The translations under genes and the position numbers were made by a program. A stretch of DNA of 64,000 nucleotides from DASWJZ01 sp963720705 (GTDB taxonomy: Bacteria > Pseudomonadota > Alphaproteobacteria > Rhizobiales > Afifellaceae). Positions 10,109 through 19,091 of this stretch are shown in pieces; position 1 is the stretch's first letter, and every line of letters starts with the position of its first letter. The notes below the pieces were generated by a model. The model made no database searches. It had not been told where the DNA came from and saw only the letters and a program-made list of their open reading frames with translations. The DNA lies in NCBI GenBank assembly GCA_963720705.1, contig CAVRGJ010000007.1, positions 620,001 through 684,000 of the forward strand, given 5' to 3'.

Positions 10109-11520
10109 AGCCACGCGATCGGCGCAAGGAAAGCGAGCGCGTCGGCGGCAGTCCGGCGCGCGCGAGCGGTCGCGCGACCAAAGCCCCGCCGACCCGCGCT
10201 CTCGTCGTCCTGCCGGAGCGGCGTGACGGCAGGGAGGAGCATGGCTCGGCGCCGCGGTCGAGCGAGGCGCGGCTCGCCGAAGCCGTCAACCTTGCCGAAG
10301 CGATCGGGCTCGATGTCGCGGCAGCGCTCATCGTCCCGCTGCGGAAGCCCGTGCCTGCAACGTTGCTCGGGACGGGCAAGGTGGAGGAGATCGCCGGCCT
10401 CGTTCGCGTCCACGACGCGGAGGTCGTCATCGTCGACCACCCGGTGAGCCCGGTGCAGCAGCGCAACTTGGAGAAGGCGTGGTCGGCAAAGTGTCTCGAC
10501 CGCACCGGGCTGATCCTCGAAATCTTCGGCGAGCGTGCGCAGACGAGGGAAGGGCGGCTTCAAGTCGAGCTTGCGCATCTGAATTACCAGAAGAGCCGGC
10601 TGGTCAGATCGTGGACGCATCTTGAGCGCCAGCGCGGCGGCTTCGGCTTCCTCGGCGGTCCGGGCGAGACCCAGATCGAAGCGGATCGGCGGCAGATTCA
10701 GGCGCGGATATCGAAGATCGAGAGCGATCTTGAGCGCGTGCGCAACATGCGCGCCGGCCACCGCGCCGAGAGGAAACGCGTGCCTCGGCCGATCGTCGCA
10801 CTCGTCGGCTATACCAACGCCGGCAAGTCGACGCTGTTCAACCGGCTGACAGGCGCGGAGCTTCTTGCCAAGGACATGCTCTTTGCCACCCTCGATCCGA
10901 CGCTTCGCCGTGTCCGACTCCCGCATGGCGAAGAGGTAATCCTCTCCGATACCGTCGGCTTCATCTCCGATCTGCCGACCATGCTGGTCGCCGCGTTTCG
11001 CGCGACGCTTGAAGAGGTGCTTGAGGCCGACCTCATCCTGCACGTCCGCGACATCGCATCGCCGGAGACGCAGCAGCAAGCGGCCGACGTTGTCGCGGTG
11101 CTCGATGAGCTTGGCGTTCGTCCCGGCGAGGCACGACGCATCGTCGAGGTGTGGAACAAGGTCGATCGCGTGCCGCCGGCACAGCGCGAAGCGCTTCGCC
11201 AGCGTGCGGCGAACAGCGAGCCGCCGGCGGTGCTGGTCTCGGCGGTCAACGGGGAGGGCGTTGCGGCGCTGCTTGAGGCGATCGAGAAAGCGATCTCAGG
11301 CGGGCAGCCGACCGTCACGGTGGAGCTTGGCGCCGACCAGCTCGGCGCGGCCCCGTGGCTCTATCGCAACACCGAGGTGTTGGAGCGGAACGACGATCCC
11401 GAGACCGGCCGCACCTGGCTCAAAGTGCGGGTCACAGAGAAGCGCCTCGCGCCGTTCCGCGAGTGGGCGCAGCGCGAGCACGTGGCGGTCGCCGCTGCCG
11501 AAACGCACAAAAGCGCCTAG
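10105..11520 (+). CDS. hflX: GTPase HflX
   Basis: HflX is a ribosome-binding GTPase that splits stalled or heat-damaged ribosomes. The product is 471 residues. The N-terminal HflX domain ends with the GGFGFLGGPGETQIEADRR signature. The GTPase domain has G1 GYTNAGKST, G3 DTVGFISDLP and G4 NKVD. The start is a TTG embedded in the hfq stop (TTGA), so the two genes are translationally coupled. The hfq-hflX pair is conserved across Proteobacteria. Confidence 0.95.
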   Translation: MKPRDRRKESERVGGSPARASGRATKAPPTRALVVLPERRDGREEHGSAPRSSEARLAEAVNLAEAIGLDVAAALIVPLRKPVPATLLGTGKVEEIAGLVRVHDAEVVIVDHPVSPVQQRNLEKAWSAKCLDRTGLILEIFGERAQTREGRLQVELAHLNYQKSRLVRSWTHLERQRGGFGFLGGPGETQIEADRRQIQARISKIESDLERVRNMRAGHRAERKRVPRPIVALVGYTNAGKSTLFNRLTGAELLAKDMLFATLDPTLRRVRLPHGEEVILSDTVGFISDLPTMLVAAFRATLEEVLEADLILHVRDIASPETQQQAADVVAVLDELGVRPGEARRIVEVWNKVDRVPPAQREALRQRAANSEPPAVLVSAVNGEGVAALLEAIEKAISGGQPTVTVELGADQLGAAPWLYRNTEVLERNDDPETGRTWLKVRVTEKRLAPFREWAQREHVAVAAAETHKSA

Positions 11521-11691
11521 TCAGGCCCTCCAAGCGGTCCGGCATGGCAACCGCGCGTTATCCGAAAGCACTGAAAAACGCGAGATGGAACGCGCCGAGG
11601 CTTCGCCTTGGTTGTAGGCTCCTCCAATTGAGTCGCTGCTCCCACGGGGCCGCGAGCATCGCCAACGGGGATACAAAGGGGCATGACAGGC

Positions 11692-11772
11692 ATGACCGAA
11701 GTACAAGGCTGGATCGTCATCGTGTTGATCGTCATCGCTATTTTCTCGCAATGGTTCACTACGAGAAGATGA
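11692..11772 (+). CDS. possible 26-residue single-span membrane peptide
   Basis: A short frame begins at the ATG at 11692 with a purine-rich AAAGGGG about ten bases upstream. It encodes MTEVQGW, then a hydrophobic run rich in I, V and L (about 12 residues), and FSQWFTTRR. The positive tail suggests an N-out, C-in membrane peptide. It sits alone in the 288-bp gap between hflX and mazG; the rest of that gap has no other convincing gene. A start nine bases earlier is possible. No family is recognised, and such small frames arise by chance. Confidence 0.4.
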   Translation: MTEVQGWIVIVLIVIAIFSQWFTTRR

Positions 11773-11808
11773 CGGCGATCCCGTTCGCCTGAGCGGCGCG
11801 GCTCGCGT

Positions 11809-12636
11809 CTAGCCGCCTCGCTCTTTCGCTTTTTCCCAAAGCGCTTCCATTTCGTCGAGCTTGGCGTCTTCGAGCCCGCGGCCGTGGGCGCGAAGCGTTG
11901 TCTCGATGTGGCTGAAGCGCCTAATGAATTTGGCGTTGGCGCGCATCAGCGCCGTCTCCGGCTCGATCTTCAGGTGACGCGCCAGATTGGCGACCGCGAA
12001 GAGGAGGTCGCCAATCTCGTCCTCCACGCGCTCCGCCGAGCGCTCCGGGACCGCCAGTTCGTGTTCGATCTCGACGATCTCCTCGCGGATCTTGTCGAGT
12101 ACCGCGCGCGGGTCGTTCCAGTCGAAGCCGACTTTTCCGGCTCGGCTCTGCAGCTTCTCGGCGCGGGCTAATGCGGGGAGGGCGACCGGCACGTCCGAAA
12201 GGAGGCCGTGCCGACCCGCAGTCTCGCCGTTGGCCGCGCGTTTCGCCGCCCGCTCGGCCTTTTCCTCTGCCTTGATCTCGTCCCAGCGCTCCTTGACGGC
12301 AACCGCGTCGGCAAGGTCGAGGTCCCCGAAGATGTGCGGATGCCGGCGGATGAGCTTCGTGGTGATTGCCTCGACCACGTCGCCGAACGCAAACCGGCCT
12401 GCCTCGACCGCCATCTGAGCGTGGAAGACGACCTGCAGCAGAAGGTCTCCGAGCTCGTCTTTCAGATCGTCGAAATCGCCGCGCTCGATCGCGTCGGCAA
12501 CCTCATAGGCCTCCTCGATCGTGTAGGGCGCGATCGAACGGAAATCCTGCTTCAGGTCCCACGGACACCCGATCTTTGGCGCACGAAGCCGCGCCATGAT
12601 CGCAATCAGATCCGTGATGTCCTTGCCGGGCTTCAT
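11809..12636 (-). CDS. mazG: nucleoside triphosphate pyrophosphohydrolase MazG
   Basis: The product is 275 residues and hydrolyses NTPs to NMP and pyrophosphate, clearing non-canonical nucleotides. It contains two MazG all-alpha repeats. The first has CPWDLKQDFRSI, EEAYEV and DELGDLLLQVVFHA with the magnesium-binding E-x-x-E-x-(n)-E-x-x-D pattern. The second has EEIVEIEHEL and EDEIGDLLFAVANLARH. The ATG at 12636 lies four bases after the upstream MBL gene stop, so the two are probably one unit. Confidence 0.93.
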   Translation of the reverse strand: MKPGKDITDLIAIMARLRAPKIGCPWDLKQDFRSIAPYTIEEAYEVADAIERGDFDDLKDELGDLLLQVVFHAQMAVEAGRFAFGDVVEAITTKLIRRHPHIFGDLDLADAVAVKERWDEIKAEEKAERAAKRAANGETAGRHGLLSDVPVALPALARAEKLQSRAGKVGFDWNDPRAVLDKIREEIVEIEHELAVPERSAERVEDEIGDLLFAVANLARHLKIEPETALMRANAKFIRRFSHIETTLRAHGRGLEDAKLDEMEALWEKAKERGG

Positions 12637-12640
12637 CAGG

Positions 12641-13525
12641 TCAATGCGGCAGCGGCTTGAAGTCGAACGTGTTGCCCCGGCGGACGATCCGGCAGGTCGA
12701 AGGCGAGGGGAAGTGCGCGGAGCATAGCAGGGTCGGGGTCTCACAGATTTGGTCGAGGAGCTTTCGCCGCGTTTGCTCGGCTTGCCGCGAGTCATGGTCC
12801 GCAAACATGCCGATCCCGGGGTAGCGCACCTGGACCGGCGAATGGATCATGTCACCAGTGATGATCGCGTCTTCGCCGGGCTTTCCCACCTGAACACAGA
12901 AATGGTCGATCGTGTGACCCGGGGTTGGAACGAGTTTCACCAGGTCGCTTAGCACGTGGTCGCTTTTCACCAGCTCGGCGCGGTTCGCCGCTACAATCGG
13001 CAGCACCGAGTCGGTGATCCAGGGAAAACGTGCCGGATCGCCTTTCTCCGCCGCGGTCCAATGGCGCAGCTCGCGGTCTGAAAACAGGTATTTCGCCCGC
13101 GGGAAGGTGGGGACCCAACGTCCGTTCGCCAGTCGGGTGTTCCAGCCGACATGGTCGACGTGAAGATGCGTGCACATGACGAAGTCGATGTCATTGGTCT
13201 TCAGGCCCGCAGCCGCAAGCGACTGCTCGTAGCGGTCGCTGGTTCGCATGTTCCAGAACGGCTCCGCCCGTGGCTTGTGGTTTCCAATGCAGGTGTCGAC
13301 CAGAACGGTGTGATGCGGGGTCCTGACGACATGGCTTTGGATGCATAGAACAAGCTTACGCGACCAATCGATGTATTTAGGCTGCAACCAGGATGCGTTC
13401 TCCGCCAGCAGTTCTTTCGTCAGTGTCGGAAAGAATTTCAGGGCGTCGAAAAACGGCGCTTCCTGCTCGATGATGCGATCGACCGTGACGCCGCCAAGGT
13501 GAAGCCGAAGTCCGGCAGTGCTCAT
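12641..13525 (-). CDS. metallo-beta-lactamase-fold hydrolase
   Basis: The product is 294 residues. The metal site is CTHLHVDHVGWN (H-x-H-x-D-H), with later ligands in TPGHT and GDMIHSP, so two zinc ions can be bound. The arrangement resembles the AHL-lactonase/aryl-hydrolase branch of the superfamily, but the substrate cannot be read from the sequence. I start it at the ATG at 13525 (MSTAGLRLHLGG). The frame continues further upstream without conserved sequence. It has no signal peptide and lies four bases before mazG. Confidence 0.85.
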   Translation of the reverse strand: MSTAGLRLHLGGVTVDRIIEQEAPFFDALKFFPTLTKELLAENASWLQPKYIDWSRKLVLCIQSHVVRTPHHTVLVDTCIGNHKPRAEPFWNMRTSDRYEQSLAAAGLKTNDIDFVMCTHLHVDHVGWNTRLANGRWVPTFPRAKYLFSDRELRHWTAAEKGDPARFPWITDSVLPIVAANRAELVKSDHVLSDLVKLVPTPGHTIDHFCVQVGKPGEDAIITGDMIHSPVQVRYPGIGMFADHDSRQAEQTRRKLLDQICETPTLLCSAHFPSPSTCRIVRRGNTFDFKPLPH

Positions 13526-13697
13526 CGGCGCTCGCCCCACGAATTGGCCTTCGGAACCTGTCCGTGAGGCACGATGGCCCGGACCGGGAGGAGATTCAAA
13601 CGCGCCCTCGCGCAATGGCATGATTCGCATAAGATATATTATGGAACTAAACCGGCGAGAGAGGACAGAGTGGGAAATCTAGCGGAAAGCCTGGCTT

Positions 13698-13907
13698 TCA
13701 AGCCCGTCCGACGGCCGTTTCGAGGTTGGCGATCCTGACCATCGAGCCAAGCAGGAAGAGGTCGATGAGCTGCCCAAGGCCAAGGAGCCCAAGCGTGAGC
13801 AGCCACAGAATGCCGGTTCCGACGCGCCCGACATAGATGCGGTGCAGCCCGCAGAGCCCGAGAAAACACAGGCACCAAAGCAGGAATGCAACGGCGGTGG
13901 ATTTCAT
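13698..13907 (-). CDS. TM2 domain-containing membrane protein
   Basis: The product is 69 residues, nearly all membrane. Two hydrophobic helices are joined by the TM2 signature GLHRIYVGR, with a following Gly-rich helix and GQLIDLFLLG. TM2 proteins are small inner-membrane proteins of unknown function. Other frames cover the same bases, but only this one gives the family pattern. It stands alone between two MBL genes, with an AT-richer stretch (13626-13650) further along that may promote the gene at 13525. Confidence 0.8.
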   Translation of the reverse strand: MKSTAVAFLLWCLCFLGLCGLHRIYVGRVGTGILWLLTLGLLGLGQLIDLFLLGSMVRIANLETAVGRA

Positions 13908-13982
13908 GGGCGTCGACGATCTCCAGGAATCGCTTTCGGGCTCCTGAGCATAGGTGTAGCCGGCACCCGCCGGAAGCCGTGT

Positions 13983-14798
13983 TTACGCTTCCGCCGGCAG
14001 CTCGATCACCATGCCGTCATAGGCCGGTTCGACATTTGCCGGCAGTTCGCGCCGCAGCGTGTCGTAATCGAGGTCGACGTGCATGTGCGTCAGGATCGCG
14101 CGCTTGGGTTTCAGACGCTCGATCCATTCCAGAGCCTCGGCGAGCGTGAAATGGCTTGGGTGCGGCCGCGGCCGGAGCGCGTCGACGATCCACACGTCGA
14201 GGCCCTCTAGCAGGCGCTCTGCGTCGGCGGCGAGCGCGCTGATGTCCGGCGAATAGGCGAGGCTTCCGAACCGGAAGGCCAGCGAGGTGATACGGCCGTG
14301 AATCTGTGCGACGGGCAGGGCCGAGACCAGACCCCCCTTCCCTTCGATCGTGACCGGCTCGCCGGCGCGGATCGGATGCGCGGTTACGATAGGCGGGTAT
14401 TCGCTGCCGGGCGGCGTCTCGAAGCAGTAGCCGAATGCCTCTTTGAGACGCGCCGTGGTCGGCTGGTCGGCGTAGATGTCGACACGCCGCCGCATGTTCA
14501 TCACGAAGCCGCGGAGGTCGTCGATGCCGTGAATGTGATCGGCGTGGGAATGCGTGAAGAGCACGCCGTCGAGCGCGTCGATACCCGCCGCAAGCGCCTG
14601 TTCGCGAAGATCGGGGCTGGTGTCGACGAGGACGTTGGTGAAGTGACCTTGGCGCGAGATGCGCTGTGCAAGCAGCGAACAGCGGCGGCGGCGGTTCTTC
14701 GGGTTCGACGGATCGCAGGCGCCCCAGTCGCCGCCGATCCGCGGCACGCCCGGCGACGAGCCGCATCCGAGGATCGTGAAGCGGAGAAAATCGTTCAA
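13983..14798 (-). CDS. PhnP-like metallo-beta-lactamase-fold phosphodiesterase
   Basis: About 271 residues. It begins FTILGCGSSPGVPRIGGDWG and carries the zinc site FTHSHADHIHGIDDLR and the late histidine in ILTHMHVDLDYD, as in the PhnP/RNase Z-like branch. The frame lacks a good ATG. A TTG at 14798 preceded by GAGGGCGG, seven bases after the tatD stop, is the natural start. Gene order metG-tatD-MBL is widespread in Alphaproteobacteria, where this protein is annotated only as an MBL-fold hydrolase. The substrate is unknown. Confidence 0.87.
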   Translation of the reverse strand: MNDFLRFTILGCGSSPGVPRIGGDWGACDPSNPKNRRRRCSLLAQRISRQGHFTNVLVDTSPDLREQALAAGIDALDGVLFTHSHADHIHGIDDLRGFVMNMRRRVDIYADQPTTARLKEAFGYCFETPPGSEYPPIVTAHPIRAGEPVTIEGKGGLVSALPVAQIHGRITSLAFRFGSLAYSPDISALAADAERLLEGLDVWIVDALRPRPHPSHFTLAEALEWIERLKPKRAILTHMHVDLDYDTLRRELPANVEPAYDGMVIELPAEA

Positions 14799-14805
14799 GC
14801 CGCCC

Positions 14806-15585
14806 TCAACGCCTTGGCACTTTGGTAAAGAGGCGGAAGAAGTTCTCCGTCGTCTGATCGGCGATTTCCTCCGGGCTGACGCCGCGTGTCTTGGCAAGCA
14901 CCGCGGCGGTCTCGGCGACGTAGGCAGGCTCGTTTCTCTTTCCCCGATGTGGCGGCGGAGCGAGGAACGGCGCGTCGGTTTCGACAAGTATGCGATCGGC
15001 TGGAAGATCGCGCGCTATGTCTCTGATTCCCTGCGAGTTCTTGAAAGTGACGATGCCTGAAAACGAGACGTAGTGGCCGAGCGCTACCCCCGTTTCGGCG
15101 AGCGCCCGGCTCGACGAAAAGCAATGCAGCACAGCGGGAAAGGCTCCCTTCCTCATCTCCTCCTGCAGGATCGCGGCGAGGTCGGCGTCCGCTTCGCGGG
15201 CATGGATGACGAGCGGCAGCCCGCTCTTCCGCGCCGCGGCGATGTGGGTCCGTAGCCCCGCAGTCTGTGCATCGCGCGGCGAGTTGTCGTAGTGATAATC
15301 GAGCCCCGCTTCACCGATCGCCACCACCTTCGGATGCTCGGCGATTTTGACCAGATCGTCGCTGGTTAGATCGAGTTCCTCATGCGCGTTGTGCGGATGC
15401 GTCCCGACCGAGCAGTAGACGTTGTCGAAGCGCTCGGCGATCGCTTTGACCGCATCGAAGCGGCGGACCCGCGTCGAGATCGTCACCATCGTGCCGACGC
15501 CTGCGGCCGCGGCACGCTCCACGACTTGGTCGAGCTCGGCGGTAAAATCCGGGAAGTCGAGGTGGCAGTGACTGTCGACGAGCAT
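14806..15585 (-). CDS. tatD: TatD family metal-dependent hydrolase (3'-5' DNase)
   Basis: The product is 259 residues of the amidohydrolase TIM barrel. Metal ligands are seen in DSHCHLDF (residues 4-11), GEAGLDYHYD, VIHAREADADL and the C-terminal ETDAPFLAP. TatD proteins act as metal-dependent exonucleases on damaged DNA. It is followed immediately by the PhnP-like gene. Its former neighbour metG is now separated from it by the GGDEF-EAL gene on the other strand. Confidence 0.92.
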   Translation of the reverse strand: MLVDSHCHLDFPDFTAELDQVVERAAAAGVGTMVTISTRVRRFDAVKAIAERFDNVYCSVGTHPHNAHEELDLTSDDLVKIAEHPKVVAIGEAGLDYHYDNSPRDAQTAGLRTHIAAARKSGLPLVIHAREADADLAAILQEEMRKGAFPAVLHCFSSSRALAETGVALGHYVSFSGIVTFKNSQGIRDIARDLPADRILVETDAPFLAPPPHRGKRNEPAYVAETAAVLAKTRGVSPEEIADQTTENFFRLFTKVPRR

Positions 15586-15828
15586 CGGTGCCTTGTGGTC
15601 CGCCCGCGCTTTCGGGAGATGTTGATCCCGGAACTAAGGCGGCGCGGCGCGCATGTAAATCGCTGCGAGCTAAAAGCGCACCCTGCTTCGCCGCGCCAGA
15701 AGCGAAGCCTTTTCCGATAATTGGACCTTTTGATTCAAGGAGGTGGCAAGGGCGGCCCGTTAGACCGTTCCGAGCGGCTTCGATCGCCACGAAGCCATCA
15801 AACGCGTCGGCCAAGAAGATCACCAAAA

Positions 15829-17520
15829 ATGACGCCCATCGAGGCAATCGACAGCATCGAAGCGCTGCAGACGATCATCGACGTCGTCGCGAGCCCGATC
15901 TTCGTGAAGGACCGCGAGCATCGCTGGGTCCTTCTCAATGCTGCCATGTGCGAGTTCATGGGGCTGCCGAAAGAGAAGCTGATCGGCAAATCCGACTTCG
16001 ACATCGTTCCCGCTGAGCAGGCCGAGATCTTCTGGACCATCGACGATCGCGTCTTCAAGACCGGCGAGGAGAACGAGAACGAGGAACAGCATACCGATCT
16101 GAACGGCAACGTCCGCACCATCGTCACCCGCAAGCGGCTCGTGCACGTCGGCGGAGATATCCAGCTTCTTGTCGCCGTCATCAACGATATCACGGCCTTC
16201 CGCGAGGCGGAGGCACACAGCCGCTATCTTGCACTGCACGACTCGTTGAGCGGGCTTGCGAACCGGGCCCTGCTGAACGATCGCGTTGACCAGGAGCTTG
16301 CCCGGGTTGCCCGCGGCTCCAGGCGATGCGCCCTCCTCTACATCGATCTCGATGGCTTCAAGGACATCAACGACAGGCACGGCCACCAGGCCGGCGACGA
16401 GTTGATCCGCGAATTCGCTTGCCGCGTCGCGAGTCTCGTGCGCGCCGGCGACACGGTCGCGCGGATTGGCGGCGACGAGTTCGCCATCCTCGTCTGCGAC
16501 GTCGACCGGCCGCAATCGCTCGAGGCGCTGTGCGCGCGCGTTGTCGAAGCGGCGAACACGCCGTTCGAGGTCGCCGGCATGAAGGTTTTTATCGGCGCGT
16601 CGGTCGGAGTGGTCTTGGCGAGCGAGCCTGACTGCCGCTACAGCGACCTGCTCCGCAAGGCCGATGTCGCGCTCTACAAGGCGAAAAGCGAGGGCCGCGG
16701 CTGCTACCGCATGTTCTGCGACGAGATGGACGAGCGGCACAAGCTGCGCAGCCAGATCCATGCCGAGTTGCGCAAGGCGCTGGCGATGGATCTCGGCTTG
16801 GACGTCTACTATCAGCCGCTCTATTCGAATGTCGGCGAGGAGCTGGTTTGCGTTGAGGCGTTGCTCCGTTGGGATCACCCTGTTCTTGGCACGCTCGGGC
16901 CGACGCAGTTCATCCCGGTCGCCGAAGAAACCGGCCTGATCTTCGACCTCGGCGAGTGGGTGCTCGCGCGTGCCTGCGAGACGCTGCGACCGTGGCCGCA
17001 GATCGCGCTGGCCGTTAACGTCTCACCCGTGCAACTGCGCGATCCGCAGCTGGCGCAGCGTGTTGTTCGGATCGTTCGCGAGCACGGCTTCGACCCGAGG
17101 CGGCTGCAGCTTGAGGTGACGGAGAACGCGCTCTTCAACGCCGACGGCGTCGTGGCCTGCTGTCTCAGGGACCTGCGGGCCGTGGGAATCAGGATTGCGC
17201 TCGACGATTTCGGCACTGGTTATTCGAGCCTCACCCATCTCCGCCGGCTGGAGGTCGACAAGGTGAAGATCGACCGGTCCTTCGTGCAGCATCTTGGGCA
17301 GTCGGCGGATTCCGCCGCGATCGTCCAGGCGGTGGCGAATATCGGAAAGACGCTTGGACTGATGGTCACCGCGGAGGGCGTGGAGACGGAGGAGCAGCGG
17401 AGATTTCTCGCCGCAACCGGCTGCACGGAACTGCAGGGCTATCTTTTCTCGCGCCCGCTTCCGAAGCACGCGATCGTCGAATTGCTGACCGGGCGCGACG
17501 CAGGCCGGGAGGTCGCCTAG
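15829..17520 (+). CDS. PAS-GGDEF-EAL cyclic-di-GMP signalling protein
   Basis: The product is about 563 residues with no membrane segment, so it is probably cytosolic. A PAS domain (about residues 5-125; ASPIFVKDREHRWVLLN) is followed by a diguanylate-cyclase domain with intact RIGGDEFAIL and an inhibitory-site R-A-G-D exactly five residues before GGDEF. An EAL phosphodiesterase domain follows, with EALLRW, NVSPVQLR, LEVTEN, LDDFGTGYSSL, KID and EGVE. Both catalytic centres look complete, so net activity may be switched by the PAS signal. It lies on the opposite strand to the flanking metG and tatD, and its stop overlaps the metG stop by three or four bases. Confidence 0.93.
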   Translation: MTPIEAIDSIEALQTIIDVVASPIFVKDREHRWVLLNAAMCEFMGLPKEKLIGKSDFDIVPAEQAEIFWTIDDRVFKTGEENENEEQHTDLNGNVRTIVTRKRLVHVGGDIQLLVAVINDITAFREAEAHSRYLALHDSLSGLANRALLNDRVDQELARVARGSRRCALLYIDLDGFKDINDRHGHQAGDELIREFACRVASLVRAGDTVARIGGDEFAILVCDVDRPQSLEALCARVVEAANTPFEVAGMKVFIGASVGVVLASEPDCRYSDLLRKADVALYKAKSEGRGCYRMFCDEMDERHKLRSQIHAELRKALAMDLGLDVYYQPLYSNVGEELVCVEALLRWDHPVLGTLGPTQFIPVAEETGLIFDLGEWVLARACETLRPWPQIALAVNVSPVQLRDPQLAQRVVRIVREHGFDPRRLQLEVTENALFNADGVVACCLRDLRAVGIRIALDDFGTGYSSLTHLRRLEVDKVKIDRSFVQHLGQSADSAAIVQAVANIGKTLGLMVTAEGVETEEQRRFLAATGCTELQGYLFSRPLPKHAIVELLTGRDAGREVA

Positions 17521-19073
17521 CGGGCGCTTGCCGCCTCCTTCTCCACATAGCGCGGGAAGACCGGCTCCGCCGCCGGCAGCGCCGTGCCAGGCTTCAGCCG
17601 CCCCGCCTCCCCGAGGCTTGCGAAGCTCCGCGCCTCTTCCGGCGCAGCGACGAGATCAAGGAGACGCGCCGCCGACTTCGGCATCACCGGCTGCACCAGG
17701 ATCGCCACCTGCCGCACGACGTCGGCGGTTACGTAAAGCACCGTCGCCATCCGCTTGGGATCGCTCTTCCGCAGCGCCCAAGGTTCCTGTGATGCGAAAT
17801 AGCGGTTGGCGTCCGCCACCACCTGCCAGATTGCCGTCAGCATCAAGTGGATCGCCAATTGGCTCATCTCGAAGCGGCAGCGCTCGATGAGGCTGTCGGC
17901 GGCGGAAAGAAGTGTGAGATCCTCCGGCGAATAGGCTCCGGGCTCCGGCACCGCGCCTTCCGCGTAGCGCCCGATCATCGACAGCGACCGCTGCGCCAGA
18001 TTGCCGAGATCGTTGGCAAGGTCGGCGTTGATGCGGTTGACGATCGCGTCGTGGCTGTAGGCGCCGTCCTGGCCGAACGACACCTCGCGCAGAAAGAAAT
18101 AGCGCACCTGGTCGACCCCGTAGTGTGCGCTGATGGCGAAGGGATCGACCACATTGCCGACCGATTTCGACATCTTCTCACCGCGGTTGAACAGGAATCC
18201 GTGACCAAAGACTCGCTTTGGCAGCGCCACGCCGGCGGACATCAGAAAGGCCGGCCAGTAGACCGCGTGGAAGCGCACGATGTCTTTGCCGATCACATGG
18301 ATGTCGGCCGGCCAAAAACGCCACAGCGGGTCGTTGGCGTCCGGATAGCCGACGCCGGTGATGTAGTTGGTGAGCGCGTCGACCCACACGTACATTACGT
18401 GCTTCGGATCGTCGGGAACCGGCACGCCCCAATCGAAGGTCGTGCGCGAGACGGAAAGGTCGTTGAGCCCGGATGCGACGAAGCTCACGACCTCGTTGCG
18501 CCGCTCCTTCGGCCCGATGAAGTCGGGGTGCGCCTCGTAATGGGCGAGCAGCCGCTCCTGGTAGGCGGAGAGGCGGAAGAAATAGCTCTCCTCCTCCACC
18601 CATTCGACCGGCGTGCCCTGCGGTCCGTAACGCACGCCGTCTCGGAGCTCCGTCTCTTTCTCCGCGTAGTAGGCTTCGTCGCGGACCGAGTACCAGCCAT
18701 TATACCGGCTCTTGTAGATGTCGCCGTTCGCAGCCATACGGCGCCAAAGCTCTTGGACCGAGCGATAGTGCCGCTCCTCCGTCGTGCGAATGAAGTCGTC
18801 GTTGGAACAGTCGAGCGCAGCGGCCATGTCCTTGAAGCGCGCCGAGTTGCGGTCGGCGAATTCGCGCACGCCCAGCCCTTCGCTTTTCGCGGTCTGCAAC
18901 ATTTTCTGGCCGTGCTCGTCGGTGCCGGTCAGAAAGAACACGTCGTAGCCGTCGAGCCGCTTGAAGCGCGCGATCGTATCGGTCGCGATGATCTCGTAGG
19001 CATGCCCGATGTGCGGCGCGCCGTTCGGGTAGGAGATTGCCGTCGTGATATAGAATCTTGGCTTGTCGGCCAT
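17517..19073 (-). CDS. metG: methionyl-tRNA synthetase
   Basis: The product is 518 residues and charges tRNA-Met. Class I signatures: HIGH at residues 21-24 in NGAPHIGHAYE and KMSKS near residue 300 in GEKMSKSVGNVVDP. The length fits the short form without the C-terminal EMAP-like tRNA-binding domain, usual in this class. It ends tail to tail with the GGDEF-EAL gene at a CTAG shared by both stops. holB lies upstream with a gap of about 18 bp, in the conserved tmk-holB-metG operon. Confidence 0.96.
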   Translation of the reverse strand: MADKPRFYITTAISYPNGAPHIGHAYEIIATDTIARFKRLDGYDVFFLTGTDEHGQKMLQTAKSEGLGVREFADRNSARFKDMAAALDCSNDDFIRTTEERHYRSVQELWRRMAANGDIYKSRYNGWYSVRDEAYYAEKETELRDGVRYGPQGTPVEWVEEESYFFRLSAYQERLLAHYEAHPDFIGPKERRNEVVSFVASGLNDLSVSRTTFDWGVPVPDDPKHVMYVWVDALTNYITGVGYPDANDPLWRFWPADIHVIGKDIVRFHAVYWPAFLMSAGVALPKRVFGHGFLFNRGEKMSKSVGNVVDPFAISAHYGVDQVRYFFLREVSFGQDGAYSHDAIVNRINADLANDLGNLAQRSLSMIGRYAEGAVPEPGAYSPEDLTLLSAADSLIERCRFEMSQLAIHLMLTAIWQVVADANRYFASQEPWALRKSDPKRMATVLYVTADVVRQVAILVQPVMPKSAARLLDLVAAPEEARSFASLGEAGRLKPGTALPAAEPVFPRYVEKEAASAR

Positions 19074-19091
19074 GACGAACCGCGCGTCTTT

